From Desulfobulbaceae bacterium UBA2276 (GTDB lineage: Bacteria; Desulfobacterota; Desulfobulbia; Desulfobulbales; Desulfocapsaceae): a stretch of DNA of 64,000 bases. Where the stretch lies: the NCBI GenBank assembly GCA_002347085.1, contig DDWW01000018.1, positions 1 to 64,000 of the forward strand, given 5' to 3'. Below, piece after piece: positions 8,710 to 16,438 of the stretch (position 1 is its first letter; each line of letters opens with the position of its first letter). Under the pieces are notes generated by a model that saw only the letters and a list, made by a program, of their open reading frames with translations, was not told the origin of the DNA and made no database searches. The position numbers were made by a program, and so were the translations under genes.

Positions 8710-10116
8710 TTAACCTTTTAGCATGTTGCTCAGCATGTCCATTTGCTGAGTGAGAAAAGACCCTTGAGCGTTCAGGCCGCTGACGATATTTTCCATCGCC
8801 GTATATTGGGCGCGGAGCCTGGCCTCTTTCTTGACCATTCGTGGCTCCATGTTCAGGATCTGGTCATCGATTCGCTTGGCGCTCAGGTCGTAGTTTGCTT
8901 TCTTGGTGGCATACAGGCCGGTGGTGCCGCTGGTTACTGTCAGCAGGTAGGAGTTTAATTTTTTCATCACCCCGTCCGTGCTGTCTTCGCCGGCCAGCAG
9001 TTTGACCACGCCTTCAAAATTATTGGCAAGGGCGTCATCCATCTTGGTGTTATTCTGGGCCAAGGTGCCATTCAGTTGGGTAGTAATCCCCAGTTCGGAC
9101 AGGAGTTTCATCGAGCCGCTGGTGTTAATCACCGAGCTTAAGGCGTTCTGCAGGCCACGTTTAACACTACTGATCGAGGAGTCGCCCCGCAGGACCGAAC
9201 CAAGAAGATCAACCGTGTCCGGGTCGTCGTCGGGAACAGTAGCCCCGCCGAATTCTGCATAGCCGGAGAGGATCCAGTCCATGGTCTTGTTGTAGCTGCT
9301 CACAAAATTGGTCAATTTTTCCTTCAAGGCGCCGGTGTCGGATTTGATCTCCAGCAGGGAGGTTTTGAAGGGCGGCGTTTTGGTTGCATCTGCTTCGCTC
9401 ACACCATTGAGATTAAGGGTCACTCCGCTGATGGCCCCGCTGATGGTGTTGCTGTTGCTGACGACTTTGATGCCATCAATATAGGCCTCGGCCTGTTGAG
9501 CGGCTTGCGTGGTGGTTGTGACCATGGCGGTCGGGGCCAGGGTATTGGTTGTGGTAAAGGTGGTGCTGGAATCGATACCGGTTAAGGCTAGACGATACGG
9601 AGTGGCCGAGCCGTCATTGATGATAGCAGCCTTGATGCCGGTGGTGGCCGATTGTTCATTGATCGCCGCGGCCAGACCAAGCAGGGAATTGTTGGTTGAA
9701 TCAACCGTGATAACCGTGTCCGTTCCACCCTTGCTCAGGGTGAAGGTACCGGTACCGAGCAAGGCATCGGTTTGGGATGATAAGCCATCACTGATCGTTT
9801 TTTGTACCTGGGCTAATTGCGTGACTGCAATATTATAACTGCCGCTGTTCGCATTGGCACTGGTGGCGGTAAACGGGGCGTTGGCAGCTACGGAGACGGT
9901 ATTCGAGCGAACCTGACTGGTGAGGGTCATGTCGCTGACCGCTGTTTTCAGGCCGTCGAGGGTGGTCTTAAACTGGGCGTAGGCCTCAAGCTTTGCGGTA
10001 TTGCTTGTTTTTTTCGCTTCCAGTCGGTCGATGGGCATCCGCTCGATTTCCATCAACTGGGTGATGATCTTGTCGGTGTCTAAGCCGGTGGCAAGTCCAC
10101 TAAACGTGATTGACAT
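8710..10116 (-). CDS. fliD: Flagellar filament cap protein FliD
   Basis: A 468-residue hook-associated protein 2. The N-terminal FliD domain starts with ITFSGLATGLDTDKIITQLM. The central part has the flagellin-IN-like repeat (NNSLLGLAAAINEQSATTGI), and the C-terminal FliD domain ends in a coiled-coil stretch (about 420-468) with MENIVSGLNAQGSFLTQQM. It caps the growing filament and helps flagellin fold. It lies in a late cluster with flaG upstream and fliS, fliT downstream. The length is normal for the family. Confidence 0.95.
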   Translation of the reverse strand: MSITFSGLATGLDTDKIITQLMEIERMPIDRLEAKKTSNTAKLEAYAQFKTTLDGLKTAVSDMTLTSQVRSNTVSVAANAPFTATSANANSGSYNIAVTQLAQVQKTISDGLSSQTDALLGTGTFTLSKGGTDTVITVDSTNNSLLGLAAAINEQSATTGIKAAIINDGSATPYRLALTGIDSSTTFTTTNTLAPTAMVTTTTQAAQQAEAYIDGIKVVSNSNTISGAISGVTLNLNGVSEADATKTPPFKTSLLEIKSDTGALKEKLTNFVSSYNKTMDWILSGYAEFGGATVPDDDPDTVDLLGSVLRGDSSISSVKRGLQNALSSVINTSGSMKLLSELGITTQLNGTLAQNNTKMDDALANNFEGVVKLLAGEDSTDGVMKKLNSYLLTVTSGTTGLYATKKANYDLSAKRIDDQILNMEPRMVKKEARLRAQYTAMENIVSGLNAQGSFLTQQMDMLSNMLKG

Positions 10117-10319
10117 AATTGTTTACCTCCGAGAAAACACACCTTTCCTGTCGGCACTGAGAAGTCGGGTTGAAACCCCGACCTACAGGAGGCCATAATC
10201 GGCTTTTGAAGCTCCACCTACATCTCCCCAAACCGTGGTTTGCAACGGATTGGCAAGATTTATTGCTTGAATGTCAAATGTAGGTCGGGCTTCAGCCTGA
10301 GTCTTACCGTGTTACAACC
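10117..10319. repeat. Gap between fliD and flaG with REP-type repeats
   Basis: Two copies of the GTCGGG...CCCGAC family lie here (about 10149-10185 and 10263-10300). No gene, terminator with a T run or convincing promoter is seen. fliD has a good ribosome binding site (CGGAGGTAAA). Confidence 0.5.
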
Positions 10320-10670
10320 TTACGCTTCGGTATCGACAATATTCCCGCGCAGATCGTCCAAGGCCTTCTGCAATGCGATCAATTCCTCGGTCGGAATCTG
10401 GCGCACTACCTTGTCGGTCTTCTGGTCAAAGATCTTGACAATCAGGTCGGCGTTGTCGTTCTGCTCAAAGCGTACGCTGTACAAGCCGTCTTCGGTCAGG
10501 GCCTTGATCTGGCTGAGCAGCTCTTCGGCCTGCACGCCCTTTTCGGCAGGGGCGGTCTGCGGCGAATCCGCAACCTTTTCCTTGTTCTTGCGCTGGGTGT
10601 CTATCTGTTCGGATGCCTGGGGTCGTTGTTGAACGGCTCCACCCACACTGGCGGTCATATCTATATTCAT
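10320..10670 (-). CDS. flaG: FlaG family protein
   Basis: A 116-residue protein with a disordered N-terminus (1-50) and a FlaG domain of about 60 residues containing YSVRFEQNDNADLIVKIFD followed by VVRQIPTEELIALQKALDD. FlaG proteins affect filament length in polarly flagellated bacteria, by an unclear mechanism. Typical position between flagellin and fliD. The start has GGAGCAGGTA just upstream. Confidence 0.9.
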   Translation of the reverse strand: MNIDMTASVGGAVQQRPQASEQIDTQRKNKEKVADSPQTAPAEKGVQAEELLSQIKALTEDGLYSVRFEQNDNADLIVKIFDQKTDKVVRQIPTEELIALQKALDDLRGNIVDTEA

Positions 10671-10699
10671 TACCTGCTCCTTCCCTTGCTGCCAAGGGA

Positions 10700-10729
10700 A
10701 GAGGGGCCGACCGTAAAGTCGGCCCCTCT
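10700..10729 (+). terminator. Strong hairpin upstream of flaG
   Basis: A perfect 12-bp stem, AGAGGGGCCGAC / GTCGGCCCCTCT, with a CGTAAA loop. The T-rich run (TTGTTTTGT) follows on the plus strand, opposite to the surrounding genes. It might still attenuate flagellin-1 transcription, or block antisense transcription entering fliC1. Confidence 0.5.
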
Positions 10730-10748
10730 TTGTTTTGTCAGCCTTCAG

Positions 10749-10818
10749 TCATCGGGTTGCAACCCCGATCTACATCTACCCTGTAGCCTCTTGTAGGTCG
10801 GGCTTTAGTCCGATAACC
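10749..10818. repeat. GTAGGTCGGG repeat between fliC1 and flaG
   Basis: ATCGGGTTGCAACCCCGATCTAC followed by GTAGGTCGGGCTTTAGTCCGAT, two inverted members of the dispersed palindromic family, in the gap after the flagellin-1 stop codon. Confidence 0.6.
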
Positions 10819-10828
10819 CTTGCTCGGA

Positions 10829-12385
10829 TTAACCCAACAGTGATAACGCCAACTGTGGAGCCTGGTTAGCCTGTGCCAGAATGGAGACACCGGCCTGCTG
10901 CAGGATGTTGTTCTTGGTCATTGCCGAGGTTTCCTGGGCAATGTCCGCATCCAGAATCCGGCTGCGGGCAGCAGAGAGATTCTCGGAAACGTTTGACAGG
11001 TTAGAGATAGTGGACTCAAAGCGGTTCTGCACCGCACCAAGCTCACCACGCATACTGTCAACCTGACCAAGCGCACCGTCAATGGACTTGATGGCGTTGG
11101 CAGAACCGGTAACTGTGGTAATGTCTACACCGTCAATACTGCTCAGGGTACTGATATTAGCAGAACCTGCAACGCCAGCAAAAAGAGAACCGGCTGAATC
11201 TGCGGCGTTACTGCTGATATTAAATGAGCCAGAGGCGGAGAAGGAGACTTCGCCGCCGACAACGGTGGAGTCGGTGTTGGTTCCAATTGCAACTAATTCT
11301 GCAGCCGCATCAGCACCGGCAACGTCTGTCAGCGTAACGGGAGCTCCTTCATTGCCATCAACAGTCATGGTTGCAGTAGTACCAGCTGCCCCTGCGCCAC
11401 TGTGGACAAAATTACCAATCGCAATATCATACCCTGCTGATTGGGTTAAGGTTATGCTTGCAGTGGTATCACCAATGGTGGCAGTGATGCCGGTGCTTCC
11501 GCTCTGGTCATTAATGGCCTGGACCATGGCTGAAAGATCGCCTGTAGTTACGGAGGCACTGATACTTGTTGCAGTAGTGCCACTTCCTTTCAATTCAAAA
11601 GTCACTGTTCCGTTTGCACTGAGCCCTGCCAGAGTAGCAGTAGTTTTTGCCTCGGCTGTCACGCCGGTGTCGGCAGACTTGGCGTTGACCAAAGTAGCAA
11701 TGTCTTTGGCGCTGTTGTCTGCTACGACAGTAGCAGTACTGGAGCCTGCAGGTCCGACGATGGTCAGAATTTGGTTGCCAACATTATTGCCATTAGTCGT
11801 AGTAGCGATAGCCGGGGCAGAAGCTACTTCAATGCCTTGGGCAGCAACAGCATTATTTGAGGTTAAGGAGTAGTTTCCAAGATCTGCAGCCTGTGCAGAG
11901 TCAATGCCAAAAGAAATGGTTTGATTAGCATTGGCACCCACCTGGAACTGAGCGGAAGTCATGCTGCCATCCAACAGGCTTTTGCCGTTGAATGTTGTGG
12001 TGTCAGCAATACGGGTCATCTCTTGCTTGAGCTGGTTGACTTCAGCTTGCAGGGAAGTACGATCCGAGGAGCTGTTGGTGTCGTTGGCTGACTGAACGGC
12101 CAGCTCACGCATACGTTGAAGAATATTGGTTGTTTCCTGAAGCGCACCCTCAGCCGTCTGGGCCAGAGAGATACCGTCATTGGCATTACGAGCTGCCTGA
12201 TTCAGACCGCGGATCTGCGAGGTCATGCGATCTGAAATTGCCAGTCCGGCCGCATCGTCCTTGGCGGAGTTGATACGAAGACCAGATGACAAACGCTGCA
12301 TGGATTTTGCCAGCGCTGTTTGAGACGAGCCCAAGTTACGTTGAGCATTGAGAGACATTACGTTTGTGTTAATTGATAATCCCAT
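10829..12385 (-). CDS. fliC: Flagellin 1
   Basis: A 518-residue flagellin. The N-terminal D0/D1 region (1-170) starts with [17 protein letters not shown] and includes [20 protein letters not shown]. The central variable region (about 180-410) contains a flagellin-IN-like repeat ([18 protein letters not shown]). The C-terminal D1/D0 region ends with [20 protein letters not shown]. The ends are closely similar to flagellin 2 but the centres differ, so the two may form different filament segments. A sigma-28-like box lies about 220 bases upstream. The long leader holds GGA-in-loop hairpins suggesting CsrA control. Confidence 0.97.
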   Translation of the reverse strand: MGLSINTNVMSLNAQRNLGSSQTALAKSMQRLSSGLRINSAKDDAAGLAISDRMTSQIRGLNQAARNANDGISLAQTAEGALQETTNILQRMRELAVQSANDTNSSSDRTSLQAEVNQLKQEMTRIADTTTFNGKSLLDGSMTSAQFQVGANANQTISFGIDSAQAADLGNYSLTSNNAVAAQGIEVASAPAIATTTNGNNVGNQILTIVGPAGSSTATVVADNSAKDIATLVNAKSADTGVTAEAKTTATLAGLSANGTVTFELKGSGTTATSISASVTTGDLSAMVQAINDQSGSTGITATIGDTTASITLTQSAGYDIAIGNFVHSGAGAAGTTATMTVDGNEGAPVTLTDVAGADAAAELVAIGTNTDSTVVGGEVSFSASGSFNISSNAADSAGSLFAGVAGSANISTLSSIDGVDITTVTGSANAIKSIDGALGQVDSMRGELGAVQNRFESTISNLSNVSENLSAARSRILDADIAQETSAMTKNNILQQAGVSILAQANQAPQLALSLLG

Positions 12386-12386
12386 G

Positions 12387-12404
12387 ATATTCCTCCATGA
12401 ATAT
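12387..12404 (-). promoter_or_regulatory. GGA-loop hairpin over the flagellin-1 ribosome binding site
   Basis: On the mRNA strand ATATTC-ATGGAG-GAATAT forms a 6-bp stem that puts GGA in a hexaloop, 1 base before the start codon and overlapping the Shine-Dalgarno sequence. This is the arrangement of a CsrA-binding site that blocks translation. csrA and fliW lie at 15.6-16.3 kb. Binding is inferred. Confidence 0.55.
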
Positions 12405-12423
12405 GTAAGAAGGGGGTACTGCT

Positions 12424-12437
12424 GGGCGTCCTTGCCC
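12424..12437 (-). promoter_or_regulatory. Second GGA-loop hairpin in flagellin-1 leader
   Basis: GGGC-AAGGAC-GCCC on the mRNA strand: a 4-bp GC stem with AAGGA in the loop, close to the CsrA consensus ACARGGAUG. It lies about 40 bases upstream of the start codon, the spacing seen for paired CsrA sites. A third, weaker one, CCAAGGAGG, occurs near 12494-12502. Confidence 0.5.
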
Positions 12438-12603
12438 GGGTGAAACGTTTAGGTACTGCGTTACTGCTGGTTGAGCTGGTATGTTTTTTGTCGGGTGCAC
12501 CTCCTTGGTTGGTGGTTTTTTGTTTCTTTCAATTTGTATCGGTCACTTGTTTTCAAGACTTTAGGGGGAAATGTAAAAAAGATTTATTTCTCCCTTAAAT
12601 TAT

Positions 12604-12631
12604 CTATCGGTGGTTGGTTGAAAGAAGTTTA
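12604..12631 (-). promoter_or_regulatory. Sigma-28-like promoter of flagellin 1
   Basis: TAAACTTC, 12 bases, then ACCGATAG on the minus strand, matching the sigma-28 consensus with one extra spacer base. It implies a leader of about 210 bases. The region from here to the flagellin-2 stop (to 12941) has no gene. Confidence 0.65.
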
Positions 12632-12685
12632 GGGGGGGAACGAAAATATTGTCGGTCGGGTTTCAAGCCGTCGCTGGGTTCATCT

Positions 12686-12710
12686 GGTTCCCATGCGCTG
12701 CATGGGAACC
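12686..12710. repeat. GGTTCCCATGCG REP palindrome
   Basis: GGTTCCCATGCG / CGCATGGGAACC-type palindrome of 25 bases. Two related palindromes follow at 12831-12845 (GGATGC/GCATCC) and 12853-12875 (GTTCCCATG/CATGGGAAC). Traces occur at about 4092, 7532 and 32589. A REP-type family distinct from the GTAGGTCGGG and CCGTTAC families. Confidence 0.6.
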
Positions 12711-12884
12711 CATCCTGGATGCGGTGTGTCCCGTGGCATATTGTAGATAGCTCACCCGCTACCGGGCAGTTTTACGTTACCACCGTCAGGTCCCAATTTT
12801 TTTGATAGCCCCAGCTGTAGATGGAAAACGGGATGCGGCGCATCCACACTGCGTTCCCATGTGGCGCATGGGAACGAGGAAGCA

Positions 12885-12919
12885 AGAAAGGCCGGTTGAA
12901 TGAATCAACCGGCCTTTCT
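12885..12919 (-). terminator. Terminator of flagellin 2
   Basis: A 15-bp perfect stem (AGAAAGGCCGGTTGA / TCAACCGGCCTTTCT) lies 22 bases after the flagellin-2 stop. The minus-strand run-out is TTGCTTCC, a short T tract, so termination efficiency may be moderate. Confidence 0.75.
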
Positions 12920-12941
12920 GTCCTGCTCTATCTTTCAGGTA

Positions 12942-14465
12942 TTATCCCTGCAATAACTGCAATGCCAGTTGCGGCGTCTGGTTGGCCTGGGACAGGATGG
13001 CAACACCTGCCTGTTGCAGGATGTTGTTTTTGGTCATGGACGAGGTCTCCTGGGCGATGTCGGCATCGAGAATCCGGCTGCGGGCTGCGGACAGGTTCTC
13101 GGAGACGTTTTGCAGATTGGCAATGGTGGATTCAAAGCGGTTTTGCAGGGCGCCGAGGTCGCCGCGCATCCTGTCAATCTGGCCAACCGCTCCGTCAATG
13201 GCCCGGATGGCATCGGATGCGCCGGCAATAGTACTGATATCCACATCGTCGATGGAGTAAAGGGTGCTGCCGTTGGCGGCGCCGGCAACGGTGTTGTCAA
13301 AAAGAGAACCGCCGGTGTCGATGGCGGTACTGCTTACCGTGTACGAACCATTGGCGTAAAAGGAAACCTTTCCACCAACGACAGTGGAGTTATTTCCCGC
13401 AGTTGTTAAAGAAATTGCGGTGGGAGTGGCATCTTCATTGCCTTCGACAATCATGAGGTCGGCGGGAACACTGTGCGTATAAGCACTGATCTGGATGTCG
13501 TATCCGTCTGCCTGGGTCAAGGTGATCTTGGTCTTGTCGCCGCTCAGGGTGGCGATGATGCCGGTATTGCCGGCCTGATCATTGATGGCATTGGACAAGG
13601 AGGTGAGGTCGCCAACCTCCACCAGAGAGCTGACCGGAATTTCCTCGCCTGTACCTGTATTGGTTCCAGCCAGTTTGAATGAAACTATTCCGGCGCTGTC
13701 AATGCCGGAGATTGTAGCTATCGTCCTGGCCTCGGCACTTACCCCGGTGTCTGTGGATTTTACATTGATTGCATCGGCAATTGTTTTGGCACTATCGTTG
13801 ATAAGAACGCCAACGGTAGATACTGCGGAACTTTCAGGGCCAAAGATACTCAGGGTCTGGGCGCCAACATTATTGCCTAAAACATTGGTCGCAGCCGCTG
13901 TTGTTGCCGCTTCAATACTGAAAGCTGTAGCATTCGTTGATTCCAAGGTGTGGTTGCCAAGCTGTGCAGCCTCAGCTGACGGAATCGAGAAAGAAATGGT
14001 CTCGTTGGCATTGGCACCCACCTGAAACTGGGCATTATTCAGGGTGCCATCAAGAACGTTTCGACCGTTGAATGAGGTGCTGCTGGCAATGCGGGTCATC
14101 TCCTGCTGGAGCTGATTGACCTCGGCCTGCAGGGAGGCGCGATCGGAGGCGCTGTTGGTGTCGTTGGCAGATTGGATGGCCAGCTCGCGCATACGCTGGA
14201 GGATATTGGTGGTCTCCTGGAGCGCGCCCTCAGCCGTCTGGGCCAGAGAAATACCGTCATTGGAGTTACGGGCGGCCTGATTGAGTCCCCTTATCTGGGA
14301 GGTCATCCGGTCGGAAATGGCAAGACCGGCGGCATCGTCTTTGGCCGAGTTGATTCTCAGGCCGGAAGAGAGCCGCTGCATGGAGCGGGCCAGGTCTGTT
14401 TGTGATTTACCAAGATTGCGTTGAGCGTTTAATGATGGAACGTTTGTATTGATTGTGAGTGCCAT
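12942..14465 (-). CDS. fliC: Flagellin 2
   Basis: A 507-residue flagellin with the same D0/D1 ends as flagellin 1 ([17 protein letters not shown] at the start, [20 protein letters not shown] near the end) and a different central domain (about 180-400) with its own flagellin-IN-like repeat ([18 protein letters not shown]). Codons differ between the conserved ends, so the duplication is not recent. It has a sigma-28-like promoter, a leader of about 110 bases, a strong AAGGAGGA ribosome binding site and its own terminator, so it is a separate transcription unit. Confidence 0.97.
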   Translation of the reverse strand: MALTINTNVPSLNAQRNLGKSQTDLARSMQRLSSGLRINSAKDDAAGLAISDRMTSQIRGLNQAARNSNDGISLAQTAEGALQETTNILQRMRELAIQSANDTNSASDRASLQAEVNQLQQEMTRIASSTSFNGRNVLDGTLNNAQFQVGANANETISFSIPSAEAAQLGNHTLESTNATAFSIEAATTAAATNVLGNNVGAQTLSIFGPESSAVSTVGVLINDSAKTIADAINVKSTDTGVSAEARTIATISGIDSAGIVSFKLAGTNTGTGEEIPVSSLVEVGDLTSLSNAINDQAGNTGIIATLSGDKTKITLTQADGYDIQISAYTHSVPADLMIVEGNEDATPTAISLTTAGNNSTVVGGKVSFYANGSYTVSSTAIDTGGSLFDNTVAGAANGSTLYSIDDVDISTIAGASDAIRAIDGAVGQIDRMRGDLGALQNRFESTIANLQNVSENLSAARSRILDADIAQETSSMTKNNILQQAGVAILSQANQTPQLALQLLQG

Positions 14466-14583
14466 GGTCGATCCTCCTTGAAAGGGTAGCTTGGCGTCGT
14501 AATCTTTACAAACGTAATGTCGGTTGTGCGTGTCGGTTTCTCAGGCCGTTGTTCTTTACTTCGTACCTCGCAGGTAACTCACT

Positions 14584-14610
14584 TTTCGTCAGCGAGGTGA
14601 AAAAAGTTTA
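14584..14610 (-). promoter_or_regulatory. Sigma-28-like promoter of flagellin 2
   Basis: TAAACTTT, 11 bases, then TGACGAAA on the minus strand. The -35 fits well and the -10 only partly. The -35 box touches the end of a hairpin repeat (14610-14662). Confidence 0.55.
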
Positions 14611-14837
14611 GGGGCAGTTATGAAATAAGCAACGCTTTTTTGCTTATTTCGTTACTGCCCCTTATGCCGAATACATGCAACAGGCAATCAGTACCGTCTG
14701 TTGCATGTATTCGGCTGCTGGTAGCCAACCACAACCGACCACTATGAAATAAGCAACGCTTTTGTGCTTATTTCGTTACTGCCCCTTATGCCGCACTTAA
14801 AAACAGCCAGTCAGTACCGGCTGTTTTTAAGTGCGGC
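14610..14837. repeat. Tandem pair of modular twin-hairpin elements
   Basis: Copy 1: hairpin A pairs 14610-14630 with 14642-14662 (AGGGGCAGTTATGAAATAAG arm). Hairpin B pairs 14666-14683 with 14698-14715 (18 bp perfect, GCCGAATACATGC arm). Copy 2: hairpin A (14743-14778) has the same sequence as copy 1, but hairpin B (14790-14808 with 14819-14837, 19 bp perfect, GCCGCACTTAAAAAC arm) has an entirely different inner stem. Both B loops share TCAGTACC. The remainder of the 490-base gap to yoeB holds nothing recognisable. Confidence 0.8.
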
Positions 14838-14956
14838 TGGAACAAGCAAGGATGAAGGTCATAAAATAAGCGGCGCCTGGCAGCGAGGGCAGAAAGAACA
14901 CGTGGTGTATTGTGTGGAAACGGAGAAGAAAAGAGGCGGAGACGAGTGACGCGGCA

Positions 14957-15220
14957 CTATTTGTAGTGTGACCACATTCTTAATACTTTAACGACACGAT
15001 GCTTGTTTATGACTTGATAGACAAGGTGATGTTGAATGTTGATCCGCCGTGAGGAAGCACCTGAGAGATCACCCGTCAATTTTTCATACGGAGGCGGATT
15101 TTGAAATGGATTTGTATGCAGAACCATTAAGAGGGCCTGTGCTTTTTCTTTCAAACCTGCTGCGGAGAGTTTGTGGGCATCTTTCTGGGCGTGTTTGGTG
15201 TACAGGAGTGCCCAGCTCAC
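14957..15220 (-). CDS. yoeB: YoeB-type mRNA-interferase toxin
   Basis: An 87-residue toxin of the YoeB/Txe family, which cuts mRNA at the ribosomal A site. The residues expected in the active site are visible: the glutamate in YEKL, the arginine in SRRIN and the C-terminal HY in SHYK. The start is a GTG overlapping the antitoxin stop (GTGA), so the pair is translationally coupled. It is a complete type II toxin-antitoxin module inserted between the flagellin and fliW-csrA operons. Confidence 0.93.
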   Translation of the reverse strand: MSWALLYTKHAQKDAHKLSAAGLKEKAQALLMVLHTNPFQNPPPYEKLTGDLSGASSRRINIQHHLVYQVINKHRVVKVLRMWSHYK

Positions 15221-15459
15221 CAGGACAGCTCCTTGCTACATTCGCCAATTGGGGTCTGCAAACCTTCCAAAATAGACTCGCGCATACCTGGGATGGACAG
15301 CAAATACATGGTTTCTTGAATTGATGCCCAATCTTCAGCCGAGACCAGCACCGCGTTATTTCGTTTGCCGGTGATAATTACCGGCTCATGGTTTGTGGCC
15401 GTTTCATCAATAATCCGGTACAGGTTGGAGCGTGCTTGGCTTGCTGTGAGTGTGTGCAT
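15217..15459 (-). CDS. yefM: YefM/Phd-type antitoxin
   Basis: An 80-residue antitoxin of the Phd/YefM family: TLTASQARSNLYRIIDE at the N-terminal DNA-binding fold, then EPVIITGKRNNAVLVSAEDW. The C-terminal part would neutralise YoeB. The ATG at 15459 is chosen because AGGAGGATACC precedes it; an upstream in-frame start at 15513 lacks a site. YefM proteins repress their own operon alone and more strongly with YoeB. Confidence 0.93.
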   Translation of the reverse strand: MHTLTASQARSNLYRIIDETATNHEPVIITGKRNNAVLVSAEDWASIQETMYLLSIPGMRESILEGLQTPIGECSKELSW

Positions 15460-15571
15460 GGTATCCTCCTTGTTGCATGTGGGTATCGTGCGATAATGCG
15501 TACGTTTTATCAATCAAGCAGTGCGAAGTCGCAAGCAGGAAGGAAACGACAAAAATGAAACCAGATGCCAT

Positions 15572-15607
15572 AAAAAAAGCCCGATTCTTTTGCAGAAAGA
15601 ATCGGGC
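15572..15607 (-). terminator. Terminator of the flgKL-csrA-fliW operon
   Basis: A 12-bp perfect stem (GCCCGATTCTTT / AAAGAATCGGGC), five-base loop and a run of seven T on the minus strand, 25 bases after the fliW stop. A strong intrinsic terminator. Confidence 0.92.
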
Positions 15608-15631
15608 CGGTACGATAAGCAAAGAAGGGGG

Positions 15632-16051
15632 TCAGGCCGGCAGCGGGGTTCGCGATTGGTACTCGGTATTTTCGAGGATAATCTGAATGGCCCGGTTAGT
15701 TTTGGGGGCAAAGAGAATGGGGGCCGCCAGATTCAGGGTGATCTTCTGGTCGGGCGGCACGGTGACCACGCTCAGGATGAAGCATTCTTCTTCCGGGCTT
15801 ATCTGTAATGAGTTTCGCTCCGCCGAGTCAGGGATGGCCTGATAATCGACAAAGAAATTGGTCGGGTCGGTAAGGACAAAGGCGATGTCTGGATCATCGA
15901 CGCTCTGGATCCAGAACAGCGGGCCTTCTTTCCGGTTGGGCATGACGATAAATGAGCGCAGGGTGGGAAAACCGATCAGGCCGGCGGGAAAGATGAGCAG
16001 GTTGTCGGGGTCATATTCAACTTCGCCAAAGCGTGTCTCTATTTTTTTCAT
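15632..16051 (-). CDS. fliW: Flagellar assembly factor FliW
   Basis: A 139-residue FliW. Conserved segments are TRFGEVEYDPDNLLIFPAGLIGF at the N-terminus, DPDIAFVLTDP in the middle and ITLNLAAPIL near the C-terminus. FliW binds CsrA and relieves its repression of flagellin translation; free flagellin competes for FliW, which couples synthesis to export. The ATG overlaps the csrA stop (ATGA), so both partners are made together. Length and spacing are normal. Confidence 0.96.
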   Translation of the reverse strand: MKKIETRFGEVEYDPDNLLIFPAGLIGFPTLRSFIVMPNRKEGPLFWIQSVDDPDIAFVLTDPTNFFVDYQAIPDSAERNSLQISPEEECFILSVVTVPPDQKITLNLAAPILFAPKTNRAIQIILENTEYQSRTPLPA

Positions 16052-16290
16052 TTTTTCTTTATTCCCGTTGAAAGGTTATCACTGAGGGCATCGAGATCGG
16101 TCATGTTCCACTGGACTGCGGCCTTGTTTTCCATGGTGATCCGGTCATAGATCTCCTGCCGGTAGATTTTTTTGTCGTGCGGGGCCTCAATGCCAATACG
16201 CACACCGCCCCCTTTCAACTCTACGACCTTGATTATTATATCGTCGCCGATGACAAATCCTTCCCCGGCTTTTCTGGTAAGCACCAGCAT
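16048..16290 (-). CDS. csrA: Translational regulator CsrA
   Basis: An 80-residue CsrA. It starts MLVLTRKAGEGFVIGDDI, contains the RIGIEAP.D..IYRQEIY core and has a C-terminal tail of about 20 residues beyond the minimal protein, as seen in species where CsrA works with FliW. CsrA binds GGA motifs in mRNA leaders and blocks ribosome access. The ATG at 16290 is chosen over an upstream in-frame start at 16389 because the family begins exactly at MLVLTR. Likely target: the flagellin-1 leader in this window. Confidence 0.96.
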   Translation of the reverse strand: MLVLTRKAGEGFVIGDDIIIKVVELKGGGVRIGIEAPHDKKIYRQEIYDRITMENKAAVQWNMTDLDALSDNLSTGIKKK

Positions 16291-16438
16291 GGTTAAGCTC
16301 CGTAAATATGAATGAAGACCAGAGTATGGTCTGAGGTTTCGGCGCAAGCGTTGAGGGTCATCCGACAGGCAAAAAAACTCATTTTTCAAGGCACCCTTCA
16401 GTCGAAGAATACTTTCTGACCTGAATTTATGCTATCTG

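Noticed and set aside
11082..11873. 263-codon plus-strand frame opposite flagellin 1
   Set aside because: It is the antisense of the Ala/Thr-rich flagellin centre, with Val/Ala-rich composition and no start signal.
12614..12805. Small plus-strand frame in the flagellin intergenic region
   Set aside because: It passes through the sigma-28-like promoter and REP palindromes and has no ribosome binding site.
14610..14837. Integron attC sites or CRISPR repeats
   Set aside because: The hairpins have conserved ends and variable interiors as attC does, but the orientation of GTTA/TAAC is opposite to attC core sites, no cassettes or integron integrase are seen, and there is no regular repeat-spacer pattern.
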